A stretch of DNA of 45,805 nt from an uncultured Muribaculaceae bacterium (GCA_910583775.1 CAJTYD010000011.1:1-45805); one strand, 5' to 3'. Positions 25,414-35,258 are shown, counted from the first letter of the stretch. A program made the numbers and translations. The notes: generated by a model not told the origin, from the sequence alone.

Positions 25414-26709
25414 TTATTTAATCCCGTTGCGGTCGTAGATATAATCCACGTTCTTCATGTAGTAGTCGAGAGTGAAGCATCCGTCGAGCTCCTCCTCTGT
25501 GAGGGCCCCCATCACCACGGGATTCTGCTTGAGAAGCTCCTGGTATGAGGCTCCGGTGGCCATCGCCTGCATGGCGACGGGCTGAACCGTGTCGTAAGCC
25601 TGCTCGCGGACGAATCCCTTGCCGATCAGGGCATTCATCACGCGCTGGGCGAAGATCACGCCGTTGGTGAGGTAGATGTTCGATTTCATCTTCTCATCGA
25701 AGACCACGAGGTTCTCGAGGATGCCCATCATGCGGTTGAGCATATAGTCGAGAAGGATGGTGGCGTCGGGCATGAGGATGCGCTCGGTTGCGGAGTGGGA
25801 GATGTCGCGCTCGTGCCAGAGGGCAACGTTGTCGTAGGTTGTCACCATATATCCGCGGAGCACGCGCGCGCAGCCGCAGATGTTCTCGCTTGAGATCGGA
25901 TTGCGCTTATGCGGCATCGCGCTCGAACCCTTCTGGCCCTTGCCGAACGATTCCTCGACCTCGTGAACCTCTGTGCGCTGCAGGTTGCGGATCTCCATGG
26001 CCATCTGCTCGAGGCTCGCGCCGATAAGGGCGAGAGTAGCCATATAACAGGCGTGACGGTCGCGCTGTATCACCTGCGTGGAGATGTTGGCCGAGTCGAT
26101 GCCTAATTTCTCGCAAACGTAATCCTGCACGAAAGGAGGGATGTTGGCGAAGTTGCCGACGGCGCCGCTGATCTTGCCGACCTCCACGCCGCGTGCTGCG
26201 GCCTTGAAGCGCTCGAGGTTGCGGCGCATCTCCTCGTGCCAGAGCACCCATTTGAGACCGAACGAGGTGATGTCGGCGTGGATGCCGTGGGTGCGGCCGA
26301 TGCAGGGTGTAAATTTATATTTGAGAGCCTGGCGGCGAAGCATGTCGATGTAACGCTCGATGTCGTCGAGAAGGATCTCGTTGGCCTGCTTGAAAAGATA
26401 GCCGTTGGCGGTATCTACGACGTCGGTCGATGTCAGGCCGTAGTGAACCCATTTGCGCTCTTCGCCTAATGATTCGGAAACTGTGCGGGTGAAGGCCACG
26501 ATGTCATGGCGTGTCTGAAGCTCTATCTCCTTGATGCGGTCGATGTTGAATGTGGCTTTCTCGTTGAGTTTCACCACATCCTCCTCAGGCACTACGCCTA
26601 ATTTGCTCCAGGCCTCGGCGGCGAGAAGCTCTACCTTGAGGTAAGCGTTGAATTTGTTTTCCTCAGTCCAAACGCGGCGCATCACGTCGCGCCCGTATCT
26701 TTCTATCAT
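25414..26709 (-). CDS. purB: Adenylosuccinate lyase
   Basis: 431 residues. The fumarase/aspartase superfamily signature GSSAMPHKRNPI is present at about residue 260, with the catalytic serine. The TSTDVVDTA and GRTHGIHA motifs supply the other active-site residues. The enzyme splits SAICAR to AICAR in IMP synthesis and adenylosuccinate to AMP, so it serves both steps of the pathway. It lies 85 bp after purD across a nonamer repeat. Confidence 0.98.
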   Translation of the reverse strand: MIERYGRDVMRRVWTEENKFNAYLKVELLAAEAWSKLGVVPEEDVVKLNEKATFNIDRIKEIELQTRHDIVAFTRTVSESLGEERKWVHYGLTSTDVVDTANGYLFKQANEILLDDIERYIDMLRRQALKYKFTPCIGRTHGIHADITSFGLKWVLWHEEMRRNLERFKAAARGVEVGKISGAVGNFANIPPFVQDYVCEKLGIDSANISTQVIQRDRHACYMATLALIGASLEQMAMEIRNLQRTEVHEVEESFGKGQKGSSAMPHKRNPISSENICGCARVLRGYMVTTYDNVALWHERDISHSATERILMPDATILLDYMLNRMMGILENLVVFDEKMKSNIYLTNGVIFAQRVMNALIGKGFVREQAYDTVQPVAMQAMATGASYQELLKQNPVVMGALTEEELDGCFTLDYYMKNVDYIYDRNGIK

Positions 26710-26734
26710 GGTTTTTAATTTTGCGGGTTTAATA

Positions 26735-26803
26735 ATGTTTTTAAGGGCCTTAAGGGCTTTAAGGGCTTTAAGGGGGTTAAGGTCTTTAAGGGCCTTAAGG
26801 GAG
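26735..26803. repeat. TTAAGGGCN nonamer tandem repeat between purD and purB
   Basis: About seven degenerate 9-bp units (TTAAGGGCC, TTAAGGGCT, TTAAGGGGG, TTAAGGTCT) fill nearly all of the purD-purB gap and run into the last codons of purD. The last residues of PurD are therefore partly encoded by repeat sequence. Confidence 0.75.
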
Positions 26804-28051
26804 GATGGCCTGACGGCCGATGTCGGAGCGGTGGAAGAGCTCGGGGCAGTCGATCAGCGCGATATCCTTCAGGGCGTTTTCGCGGGCCTCGGCGAGCGTG
26901 TCGCCTTCGCCGACAACCATCAGCACGCGGCCTCCGGCCGTGAGGAGCTTGCCCTCTTTTTCGGTCGTGCCCATGTGGAAGACACGCGATTTAACCTTGT
27001 CGAGCCCTTTGATCTCGACTCCCTTCCTGTAGCTGCCGGGATAACCTTTGGAGGCGAGGACGATGCCGAGCATCGGGCGCTCGTTCCATTCGGGAGTGAA
27101 GTCGGCGCCTTCGGTAACGGCCTCGAAGAAGGAATAGATATCCGAGGCGAGACGCGGAAGCACCACTTCCGTCTCCGGGTCGCCGAACCGGGCGTTGAAC
27201 TCGATCACCTTCGGCCCATCGGCTGTAAGGATAAGACCGCCGTAAAGCACGCCGCAGAATGGCGCACCCTCCTTGACGAGCGCTTTTGCCACAGGCTTCA
27301 TTATCTTCTCGAGAGCCTCCTCACGCACTACCTCCGGGATGAAGGGAACAGGCGAATAAGCGCCCATGCCCCCCGTGTTAGGGCCTTTATCGCCGTCGAA
27401 AGCGCGTTTATGGTCCTGCGAGAGCTCGAGGGGATATACCTTTTCGCCCGAGACGAGGCAGAGGAAGGAGAATTCGGGACCGGCGAGGAAATCCTCCACC
27501 ACTACCCTCCCCTTTCCGAAGCTTTCGTCAAGGAGCATGTCACGCAGAGCTGCCTCGGCCTCATCATAGTTTTCGGCCACGACCACGCCCTTTCCGGCTG
27601 CCAGACCGTCATATTTGATGACGGCAGGCAGGGGGCGGCTCTTGACGTAGGCGAGAGCCTCGTTGAAATCTTCGAAGACGCGGTAGGCGGCCGTCGGCAC
27701 GTTGTATTTGGCCATAAGCTCTTTGGCGAATTCCTTGGAGCTCTCGATGCGGGTGGCGCTCTTTGTAGGGCCGACGATCTTCAGGCCGCGGCTCATAAAC
27801 GTGTCGACCACACCGGCGGCAAGTGCCGCCTCGGGGCCGACCACGGTGAGGTCTACGCCGTTCTCAGCGGCGAAATCCGCCAATCTGTCGACCTCGCCGA
27901 CCCCTATGGGAAGGCATTCGGCGAGCGCGGCGATGCCGGCGTTGCCCGGAGCGCAGTAGATCTTCTCCACTCGCGGCGAGCGAGACAGAGCCTCCACGAT
28001 GGCATGCTCGCGGCCTCCGCTGCCGATTACCAGTACTTTCTTCTTATCCAT
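26795..28051 (-). CDS. purD: Phosphoribosylamine-glycine ligase (GAR synthetase)
   Basis: 418 residues. An N-terminal Rossmann-like domain (VLVIGSGGREHAIVEAL) leads to an ATP-grasp domain (about 105-325, with FNARFGDPETEVVLPRL) and a C-terminal sub-domain. It makes GAR from phosphoribosylamine, glycine and ATP. It starts 8 bases after purH ends. The final residues DIGRQAILP lie in the border of the tandem repeat that follows. Confidence 0.97.
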   Translation of the reverse strand: MDKKKVLVIGSGGREHAIVEALSRSPRVEKIYCAPGNAGIAALAECLPIGVGEVDRLADFAAENGVDLTVVGPEAALAAGVVDTFMSRGLKIVGPTKSATRIESSKEFAKELMAKYNVPTAAYRVFEDFNEALAYVKSRPLPAVIKYDGLAAGKGVVVAENYDEAEAALRDMLLDESFGKGRVVVEDFLAGPEFSFLCLVSGEKVYPLELSQDHKRAFDGDKGPNTGGMGAYSPVPFIPEVVREEALEKIMKPVAKALVKEGAPFCGVLYGGLILTADGPKVIEFNARFGDPETEVVLPRLASDIYSFFEAVTEGADFTPEWNERPMLGIVLASKGYPGSYRKGVEIKGLDKVKSRVFHMGTTEKEGKLLTAGGRVLMVVGEGDTLAEARENALKDIALIDCPELFHRSDIGRQAILP

Positions 28052-28059
28052 CTTCGGGG

Positions 28060-29589
28060 TTAATGTTTGAAATGACGCATTCCGGTGAAGAGCATCGTGA
28101 TGCCCTTTTCGTTGGCTTTCTTGATCGAATCCTCGTCGCGGATGCTTCCGCCGGGCTGAACGATTGCCGTCACGCCATATTTTGAGGCGAACTCAACGGT
28201 ATCGTCGAAGGGGAGGAATCCGTCGGAGGCGAGCACGAGGCCTTCTGTATGACCGGCTGCCTTTGCCTCCTCGAGAGCGATCTCGGCCGAGCCCACGCGG
28301 TTCATCTGGCCGGCGCCGACGCCTACTGTGGCGCCGTTCTTGACAACGACGATAGCGTTCGACTTGACATGCTTCACCACGCGCCAGCCGAAGTTCATGT
28401 CGGCGAGCTCGGCGGCGTCGGGCTTGCGCTCGGTGACGCACATTTCCGCGGTGATCTCCTTGCAAGTCATGTCGGCGTCCTGAACGAGCAGACCGCCTGT
28501 AACGCCTACATACTGTTTCTGCTTCACGTCGCTCTTCTCCATCCTGACCTCGAGCAGACGGAGGTTTTTCTTCGAGGCGAACACCTCGAGGGCTTCGGGC
28601 TCGAACTTGGGAGCCATCACGATTTCGAGGAAGATGGGTTTCATGAGTTTCGCGGTTTCGCCGTCGAGAGGACGGTTGACGGCCACGATACCGCCGTAGA
28701 TGCTGACCTTGTCGGCCTCGTAAGCCTTTGTCCATGCATCCTTGATGTCGGTGCCGACAGCGGTGCCGCAGGGGTTCATGTGCTTGAGGCCGACTGCGAA
28801 GGGCTCGTCAAACTCGCGCACGATCTGCAGGGCGGCATTGGCGTCCTGGATATTGTTGTAGGAAAGTTCCTTGCCGCCGAGCTGTTTTGCGTAAGCCACC
28901 GAATAGGGCACCTCGGTCTCGGAGCGGTAGAACATCGCCTGCTGATGGGGGTTCTCGCCGTAACGGAGGCTCTGCACCTGGTCGAAGGCGAGGAAGAGTT
29001 TCTCGTCGAGGCCGGCAGCGCGGCGCATGTATGTGGCGATATGGCTGTCGTAAAGCGCGGTATGGGTATATGCCTTTGCAGAGAGTTTCAGACGGGTGTC
29101 GAGCGTGGTGTTGCCCGACTCGCGGATCTCGGCGAGCACTTTATCGTAGTCGGAAGGATCGCAGACCACGGTGACGTCGCGGAAATTCTTTGCCGCGCTG
29201 CGGAGCATGGATGGGCCGCCTATGTCGATGTTCTCGACGGCGTCTTCCATCGTCACGCCCTCTTTGGCGATCGTGGCTTCGAAGGGATAGAGATTGACGC
29301 AGACCATGTCGATGAACTCGATACCGTTCTCCTCGAGCTGACGGATATGGTCGGGGAGGTCGCGGCGTCCTAACAGACCGCCATGCACCTTCGGGTGGAG
29401 GGTCTTGACGCGTCCGTCGCAGATCTCCGGGAATCCGGTGACGTCGCTGATGTTGATTACGTCCACGCCGCTTTCACGCAGACGTGTCATTGTGCCTCCT
29501 GTGGCGATAATCTGCCAGCCGAGGTCCTGCAGGGCTTTGGCGAATTCCACCACTCCCCTTTTGTCGCTAACACTGACTAATGCTCTCAT
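28060..29589 (-). CDS. purH: Bifunctional AICAR transformylase / IMP cyclohydrolase
   Basis: 509 residues. The N-terminal IMP cyclohydrolase (MGS-like) domain has SVSDKRGVVEFA, ATGGT, and DGRVKTLHPKVHGGLL. The C-terminal AICAR transformylase domain has LRYGENPHQ, LKHMNPCG and the KNGATVGVGAGQMNRV signature. It carries out the last two steps to IMP, with 10-formyl-THF as donor. It is transcribed upstream of purD, with an 8-base gap. The gap to purN (162 bp) holds three GGACGCAC palindromes. Confidence 0.98.
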   Translation of the reverse strand: MRALVSVSDKRGVVEFAKALQDLGWQIIATGGTMTRLRESGVDVINISDVTGFPEICDGRVKTLHPKVHGGLLGRRDLPDHIRQLEENGIEFIDMVCVNLYPFEATIAKEGVTMEDAVENIDIGGPSMLRSAAKNFRDVTVVCDPSDYDKVLAEIRESGNTTLDTRLKLSAKAYTHTALYDSHIATYMRRAAGLDEKLFLAFDQVQSLRYGENPHQQAMFYRSETEVPYSVAYAKQLGGKELSYNNIQDANAALQIVREFDEPFAVGLKHMNPCGTAVGTDIKDAWTKAYEADKVSIYGGIVAVNRPLDGETAKLMKPIFLEIVMAPKFEPEALEVFASKKNLRLLEVRMEKSDVKQKQYVGVTGGLLVQDADMTCKEITAEMCVTERKPDAAELADMNFGWRVVKHVKSNAIVVVKNGATVGVGAGQMNRVGSAEIALEEAKAAGHTEGLVLASDGFLPFDDTVEFASKYGVTAIVQPGGSIRDEDSIKKANEKGITMLFTGMRHFKH

Positions 29590-29618
29590 TATGCTGTATT
29601 TATTATTTTTATTTTTTC

Positions 29619-29753
29619 GGCGATGTAGGGACGCACGGCCCGTGCGTCCGTATATTATCCGTTTTCATGCCGTCGGTTCGGCGGACGCACCGTGGTGCGT
29701 CCCTACATCGCTGCTGTTATTTTCGGCGGACGCACGAGCGGTGCGTCCCTACT
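29619..29753. repeat. Three GGACGCAC palindromes between purN and purH
   Basis: Copies lie at about 29619-29650, 29680-29711 and 29724-29753. Each pairs GGACGCAC with GTGCGTCC across a short variable centre (GGCC, CGTG, GAGCG). The first two are opposite in orientation, with GATGTAGG and CCTACATC tails, so they can also pair with each other. A fourth copy is at 2451-2482. Confidence 0.8.
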
Positions 29754-30321
29754 ATTTGCTTTTGAAATAATCTTTGATGGCTTCGGGGAAGAGGCGATGC
29801 TCGGTCTGATGGATGAGCGCCTCCACTTCGTCGATGTCATCGCCGTCGTAGGGAACGGCGGCCTGGCGGATGATCCTGCCTCCGTCAACCTCTTCGTTCA
29901 CGTGATGGATCGTCACGCCATAGACCTTGACGCCATATTCGAAGGCGTCGCGGATGGCGTGGGCTCCCGGGAAGGCGGGCAGCAGCGCGGGATGGATGTT
30001 GATGATGCGGCCGCCGTAACGGCTGAGCAACTCGTCGCCGATGATGCGCATGTATCCGGCGAGGCAGACGAGTTCCACCTTCAGGCTGTCGAGGCGGTCG
30101 GCGATCATCTTCTCGAAATCGCGCTTCGAGGGATAGTCCTTGGCCTTGAACACGAGCGTCGGCACCTTATGGTTCGCGGCGCGCTCGAGCACGTAGGCGC
30201 CCGGCTTGTCGCAGACGCAGAGAGCTACCTCGCAGTCAAGCTCTCCCCTTTCGACGGCATTGACGATGGCCTCGAAATTCGAGCCGTTGCCGCTGGCGAA
30301 TATCGCTATCCGATGTTTCAT
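29752..30321 (-). CDS. purN: Phosphoribosylglycinamide formyltransferase (folate-dependent)
   Basis: 189 residues from the start at 30321; an ATG at 30339 would add six residues (MLNLNN) without homology. It has the phosphate loop ASGNGSNFEAI, the catalytic INIHPALLPAFPG with asparagine and histidine, and the HHVNEEVDGG motif with aspartate. It formylates GAR with 10-formyl-THF. It lies 34 bases downstream of purM. The stop codon lies at the edge of a GGACGCAC palindrome. Confidence 0.97.
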   Translation of the reverse strand: MKHRIAIFASGNGSNFEAIVNAVERGELDCEVALCVCDKPGAYVLERAANHKVPTLVFKAKDYPSKRDFEKMIADRLDSLKVELVCLAGYMRIIGDELLSRYGGRIINIHPALLPAFPGAHAIRDAFEYGVKVYGVTIHHVNEEVDGGRIIRQAAVPYDGDDIDEVEALIHQTEHRLFPEAIKDYFKSK

Positions 30322-30355
30322 ATTATTTAAATTCAGCAAGTAAATTTAAATTCAA

Positions 30356-31381
30356 TCACTTAAGCGTCACCCCATTTCCGGATGTGACACGGCCGATAAC
30401 GGAAGCCTTCTCGCCGCATTCGGTGAGGATCTCTATCACGCGCGGAGCGTCTTCGGGATTGACGGCGAGCACCATTCCGATTCCCATGTTGAAGATGTTG
30501 AACATCTCGCGCGACGGAACCTTGCCGTATTTCTCGAGAAGCCGGAACACCGGAAGAATCTCCCAGCTGCCGAGGGTGATCTCGACGCCCTGGCCATCCT
30601 TGAGGATGCGGGGTATGTTCTCGTCGAAGCCGCCGCCGGTGATATGGGCGATGCCGTGGACATCGATCTCGTCGAGCACCTTGTGCACCTGACGGACATA
30701 TATCTTCGTCGGAGTGAGGAGCATCTCGCCGAGCGTGCGGTCGCCTGTCTCCTCATATTTACTGTTGAGGTCCAGACCGTTGTCGGCAACGATCTTGCGC
30801 ACGAGCGAGAAGCCGTTGGAGTGGACGCCGCTCGATGCGATTCCGACGAGCAGGTCGCCCTCGCTCACTTTCGAGCAGTCGATGAGCTTGCTCTTCTCGA
30901 CGGCTCCGACAGTGAATCCGGCGATGTCGTAATCATCGGGGGCGTACATTCCGGGCATTTCTGCCGTCTCGCCGCCTACAAGGGCGCAATCGGCCTGTCG
31001 GCATCCTTCGGCCACGCCCGAGACGATGGCCTCCACCACTGCGGGATGGTTCTTGCCCACGGCCACATAGTCGAGGAAGATCAGAGGACGGGCGCCCTGG
31101 GCAAGCACGTCGTTGACGCACATGGCCACGGCGTCGATTCCTATCGTGTCGTGTTTATCCATTGCAAAGGCGATCTTCAGCTTGGTGCCGACACCGTCGG
31201 TGCCGCTCACTAAGATCGGGTGCTCGTAGCCGAGCGATCCGAGATCGAACATCCCTCCGAATGCGCCGATGTTACCCATCGAACCCGGACGGACCGTGGA
31301 GGCCACATGTTTCTTGATGCGGCTCACCACCTCATAGCCGGCTTCGAGATTCACGCCGGACGCTTCATAACTTTTTGCCAT
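30356..31381 (-). CDS. purM: Phosphoribosylformylglycinamidine cyclo-ligase (AIR synthetase)
   Basis: 341 residues. It shows the AIR-synthetase fold with the ATP-site motif GTDGVGTKLKIA, the CALVGGETAEMPGMY loop, and the HITGGGFDENIPR segment. It closes the imidazole ring, turning FGAM to AIR with ATP, directly after PurL. The 126-bp gap to purL holds copy 2 of the GGTTTAW repeat, and no promoter was found there. Confidence 0.97.
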   Translation of the reverse strand: MAKSYEASGVNLEAGYEVVSRIKKHVASTVRPGSMGNIGAFGGMFDLGSLGYEHPILVSGTDGVGTKLKIAFAMDKHDTIGIDAVAMCVNDVLAQGARPLIFLDYVAVGKNHPAVVEAIVSGVAEGCRQADCALVGGETAEMPGMYAPDDYDIAGFTVGAVEKSKLIDCSKVSEGDLLVGIASSGVHSNGFSLVRKIVADNGLDLNSKYEETGDRTLGEMLLTPTKIYVRQVHKVLDEIDVHGIAHITGGGFDENIPRILKDGQGVEITLGSWEILPVFRLLEKYGKVPSREMFNIFNMGIGMVLAVNPEDAPRVIEILTECGEKASVIGRVTSGNGVTLK

Positions 31382-31401
31382 ACTGTCGGTATGTTTTTTT
31401 A

Positions 31402-31500
31402 TTGGTTTATGGTTTGGGTTTAAGGTTTAGATGATGCCGTTTGTCTCTATATCCGATTCAGAAGGTAACTTCTAAACCCAAACCTTAAACTTTAAACTTG
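31402..31500. repeat. GGTTTAW-rich inverted repeat, copy 2
   Basis: The left arm 31402-31445 matches copy 1 (23538-23581) at 42 of 44 bases, including the end GCCGTTTGTC or ACCGTTTGTC. The right arm (about 31466-31500) is an approximate reverse complement. The centre differs from copy 1 and lacks its 12-bp tandem units. It lies between purL and purM. Confidence 0.75.
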
Positions 31501-31507
31501 AATTAAA

Positions 31508-34500
31508 TTACTTTTTTCTGAAATATCTCACGGCGTTGGCGAAGATATTCTGGTTTTTGTTTCCCGCGATATTCTTCATCAGGCCTTCGTGCCAGCGCTC
31601 CGAGTGTCCCATCTTGCCGAGGATTCGGCCGTTGGGCGAGATGATGCCTTCGATGGCCTCCGTCGAGCCGTTGGGATTGGCCGGAGAGGTCATGGTGGCG
31701 TTGCCTTCGGAATCGGCATACTGGAAGGCTATCTGGCCGTTGCGGCGCAGCTCGGCGGCGAGCTCGGCGTTAGCCACGAACTTGCCCTCGCCGTGGGAGG
31801 CGGCGATGCTGTGGAGTTCGCCGAGGGTGAAGCCTTCGAGCCAGGGGGAGGCCACCGATCCGACGCGTGTGGTGACGATCTGCGAGATATGGCGGTTGAT
31901 GTCGTTGTGGAAGAGCGTCGGCGATTCCGGGGTGAGCTCACCGATCTTTCCGAAGGGAAGCAGGCCGGACTTCACGAGAGCCTGGAAGCCGTTGCAGATG
32001 CCGAGGATAAGGCCTCCGCGAGCCTGCAGGCGCTTGATGGCGCTCTTCACGGTATCGTTGAGAAGCACGTTGGCTATGAACTTGCCGGAGCCGTCAGGCT
32101 CGTCGCCGGCGGAGAAACCGCCGCTCAGGGCGAGGATATGGCAGGCATCGATGTGCGCGGCCATCTCTTCGGCGCTGCGCTCGATGTCGGCGGCGGTGAG
32201 ATTGCAGAACACGCTCATCGTCACCTCGGCGCCCTCGCGCGTGAAGGCCTTCGCCATGTCATAGTCGCAGTTGGTGCCCGGGAAGACGGGAAGGTAAACC
32301 ACAGGATGCTCAACGGCCTCACCTTCGTTACGGGTTGTGTTCTCGCCGGAGGTGGCGTTCTCCACCTTGCCCGTGACGCCGGAGCGGTCGGGATAGACTT
32401 CGGCGAATTTCGCGCGGTTGGCCTCGAAAGCCTCGTCGATCGACACCTTCTCGCCGTTGACTGTGAGTTCGGACTCAGCCACGGTGCGGCCGACAAGCTC
32501 GGCGTTCGGCATATCGAGCGGAACGACGCTTTCTACAAGCACCGAGCCGTGGCCGAAGTCGAAGAGGTCTTTCTCATCCATCTTCACGTCGGCGCCGACG
32601 CGGTTTCCGAAACTCATCTTGGCGATGGCTTCGGCGGCACCGCCGAAGGAGAGGGCGTAGGCTGCGACGACATCCTTTTCGAGGATGGCCTTGCGCAGAT
32701 TGGCGAAATTCTGTTTAAGCATCTCGGTGTCGGGGGTGAGGTTCTTCTTGGGAGTGTGACGCACGAGATAGATATAGTTACCGGCACCCTTGAACTCGGG
32801 GCTGATTACCTCGCGGGCGTCGACGGTGCCGGCGGCGAAGGCTATCAGCGTGGGGGGCACGTTGATATCGTTGAAGGTTCCGCTCATGGAGTCTTTGCCT
32901 CCGATTGCGGGCAGACCGAATGCGAGCTGCATCTCGAGGGCTCCTAAGAGTGCGGAGAGCGGCTTGCCCCAGGCTTCAGGCGAGGTCATTTTCTCGAAAT
33001 ATTCCTGGAAGGAGAAGCGGAGACGGCTGTAGTCGGCTCCGGCGGCCGATGCCTTGGCGAGGGCCTCGACGACGGCGTAGGCGGCTCCGTGATATGGACT
33101 CCAGCTCGAGATGTAGGGATTGAAGCCGTAGGCCATGATGCTGGCGGTGTTGGTGCGGCGGTTGCCCACAGGAAGCGTCTGGACGCTCACCTGGGCCTCG
33201 GTGCCCTGGGTCTTTCCTCCGAAAGGCATGAGCACGGTGGATGCGCCGATCGAGGAATCGAACATCTCGGCGAGGCCGCGCTGCGAGGTAACGTTCTTGT
33301 CGCCGAGGTTGGCGAGGAAGCGCTCGCGGAGACTCTCCCCTTCCGGCCGGCGGCCGAAGGCGTCGCGGCTCTCGATGGCTGTGATATGGGCCTTGGCGTA
33401 ATGCGGGGCACCTGCGGAGTCGATAAACTCGCGGGTGAGGTCGGCCACTACCTCGTTGTTGTAGAAGAGGCGCATGCGGCCCGTGTCGGTGACGTCGGCC
33501 ACGTGGCGCACCTCGATGTTCTCTTCGCGGCAGTAGCGCTCGAATTCCTCCTGATCCTTGGCCTCGACAACTACCGACATACGCTCCTGCGACTCGCTGA
33601 TGGCGAGCTCGGTGACGTTGAGACCTGAATATTTGGTGGTGACGCGGTCGAGGTAGATGTCGAGGCCGTCGGTGAGCTCACCGATGGCGACGCTGACGCC
33701 TCCGGCGCCGAAGTCGTTAGATTTCTTGATGAGGCGTGTTACCTCGGGGCGCCGGAAGAGGCGCGAGATCTTGCGTTCTTCGGGGGCGTTGCCCTTCTGG
33801 ACCTCGCTGCCGCATTCCTCGAGTGAGGAGGCGTTGTGTTCCTTGGAGGAGCCTGTGGCGCCGCCGATGCCGTCGCGGCCTGTGCGGCCGCCGAACATCA
33901 GGATCACGTCGCCCGGCTCGGGACGCTCGCGGCGCACGTCGGAAGCCTTGACGGCTCCGGCCACGGCACCTACCTCAAGACGCTTGGCCACATATCCGGG
34001 ATGGAAGATCTCGCGCACATGAGTGGTGGCGAGGCCTATCTGGTTGCCGTATGAGGAATATCCGTGGGCCGCCTTGAGAGAGATGACGCGCTGCGGCAGT
34101 TTCCCCTCCATGGTCTCGGAGACGGGACGCCAGATGTCGCCGGCGCCGGTTACGCGCATCGCCTGATAGACGTAGCTGCGGCCGCTCAGCGGGTCGCGGA
34201 TCGCGCCGCCCAGACATGTGGAGGCGCCGCCGAAGGGCTCGATCTCGGTCGGATGGTTGTGGGTCTCGTTCTTGAACTGGAAGAGCCATCTCTCGGTCTC
34301 CCCTTCCACATCGACGTCTACATAGATGGAGCATGCGTTGTTCTCCTCGCTCTGCTCGAGGTCTTCGAGTAGCCCTCTTTCGCGGAGCCAGCGGGCGCCG
34401 ATCGTGGCGAGGTCCATCAGACAGAGGCTCTTGTTCTCGCGGCCTAACGAGGTGCGGATCTGGCGCCAGTCATCGATGGCGGTGCGCAACTCTTCGGCGA

Positions 34501-35215
34501 GCGGCGAGTCGTCGACGGTGATATCGGTCAGACGGGTTGTGAAGGTGGTGTGGCGGCAATGGTCGCTCCAGTATGTGTCAAGGATGCGGAGTTCCGTCTC
34601 GTTGGGGTCGCGGCCTTCGGCGGTGAAATATTTCACCACCTCCATGAGATCGTCGGCATTCATGGCCAGCCCTTTCTCATGGCAGTAGGCGGCCGCCTCT
34701 TCGGGAGTGATGGCGCGGAAACCCTCGAGCACCGGCACGGGGCGCGCGGCGGCACGCTCGGGGCGCTCGAGACGCGACATATCCTTCTCTCTCGACTCCA
34801 CGGCGTTTATGCAGTAGTGTCTGATTTTCTTCATCTGCTCCTCCCCTACACTGTCGTCGAAAATCATCATTTTGGCGCTGCTGATCTCCACTTCGGCGGA
34901 GGGTTCGAGGAGGCGTACGCACTCCTCGGCGGAGTGGGCGCGCTGGTCGAACTGCCCGGGGAGGCATTCAACGGCGAGGAAGGGCATTCCGGCGGTGTCG
35001 ACGGCATCGCTGACGGTGTCGGTGGCTGTCTCGCCGAAAACACGATAGCGGCTTCTCTCGAGAAGTTCGGGAGAGAAACCGAAAAGGTCGTAGACGCAAA
35101 GCAGGCGCAGGCTCCTGATGTCAAGGCCTAAGTTGGCGTTGAGCTCGCGGCGGAGGCTTTCGGCCTCGGTGCGGAACTGCTCGCGTTTCTCTACAAATAT
35201 ACGGTTCTTATTCAT
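31508..35215 (-). CDS. purL: Phosphoribosylformylglycinamidine synthase, single-chain
   Basis: 1235 residues, the large single-chain form that fuses PurS-like, PurL and PurQ parts. The FGAM synthase core has FKNETHNHPTEIEPFGGAST and a conserved GGRTGRDGIGGATGSS loop. The C-terminal class I glutaminase domain has the nucleophile motif LGICNGFQALVKSG and the later ASHGEGKF histidine. It converts FGAR to FGAM with glutamine and ATP. It starts 43 bases after purE ends. Confidence 0.98.
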   Translation of the reverse strand: MNKNRIFVEKREQFRTEAESLRRELNANLGLDIRSLRLLCVYDLFGFSPELLERSRYRVFGETATDTVSDAVDTAGMPFLAVECLPGQFDQRAHSAEECVRLLEPSAEVEISSAKMMIFDDSVGEEQMKKIRHYCINAVESREKDMSRLERPERAAARPVPVLEGFRAITPEEAAAYCHEKGLAMNADDLMEVVKYFTAEGRDPNETELRILDTYWSDHCRHTTFTTRLTDITVDDSPLAEELRTAIDDWRQIRTSLGRENKSLCLMDLATIGARWLRERGLLEDLEQSEENNACSIYVDVDVEGETERWLFQFKNETHNHPTEIEPFGGASTCLGGAIRDPLSGRSYVYQAMRVTGAGDIWRPVSETMEGKLPQRVISLKAAHGYSSYGNQIGLATTHVREIFHPGYVAKRLEVGAVAGAVKASDVRRERPEPGDVILMFGGRTGRDGIGGATGSSKEHNASSLEECGSEVQKGNAPEERKISRLFRRPEVTRLIKKSNDFGAGGVSVAIGELTDGLDIYLDRVTTKYSGLNVTELAISESQERMSVVVEAKDQEEFERYCREENIEVRHVADVTDTGRMRLFYNNEVVADLTREFIDSAGAPHYAKAHITAIESRDAFGRRPEGESLRERFLANLGDKNVTSQRGLAEMFDSSIGASTVLMPFGGKTQGTEAQVSVQTLPVGNRRTNTASIMAYGFNPYISSWSPYHGAAYAVVEALAKASAAGADYSRLRFSFQEYFEKMTSPEAWGKPLSALLGALEMQLAFGLPAIGGKDSMSGTFNDINVPPTLIAFAAGTVDAREVISPEFKGAGNYIYLVRHTPKKNLTPDTEMLKQNFANLRKAILEKDVVAAYALSFGGAAEAIAKMSFGNRVGADVKMDEKDLFDFGHGSVLVESVVPLDMPNAELVGRTVAESELTVNGEKVSIDEAFEANRAKFAEVYPDRSGVTGKVENATSGENTTRNEGEAVEHPVVYLPVFPGTNCDYDMAKAFTREGAEVTMSVFCNLTAADIERSAEEMAAHIDACHILALSGGFSAGDEPDGSGKFIANVLLNDTVKSAIKRLQARGGLILGICNGFQALVKSGLLPFGKIGELTPESPTLFHNDINRHISQIVTTRVGSVASPWLEGFTLGELHSIAASHGEGKFVANAELAAELRRNGQIAFQYADSEGNATMTSPANPNGSTEAIEGIISPNGRILGKMGHSERWHEGLMKNIAGNKNQNIFANAVRYFRKK

Positions 35216-35258
35216 CGTTTTGATTCAGGATAAATCGATAAGATTCAAGGAATTTGAC

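Noticed and set aside
31589..32947. Long open frame on the plus strand opposite purL (452 codons); similar ones at 7047-7994, 12150-13475, 44242-45630 and elsewhere
   Set aside because: They lie entirely antisense to well-recognised genes, have low-complexity or histidine/arginine-rich translations and no family motifs. They are shadows caused by high GC.
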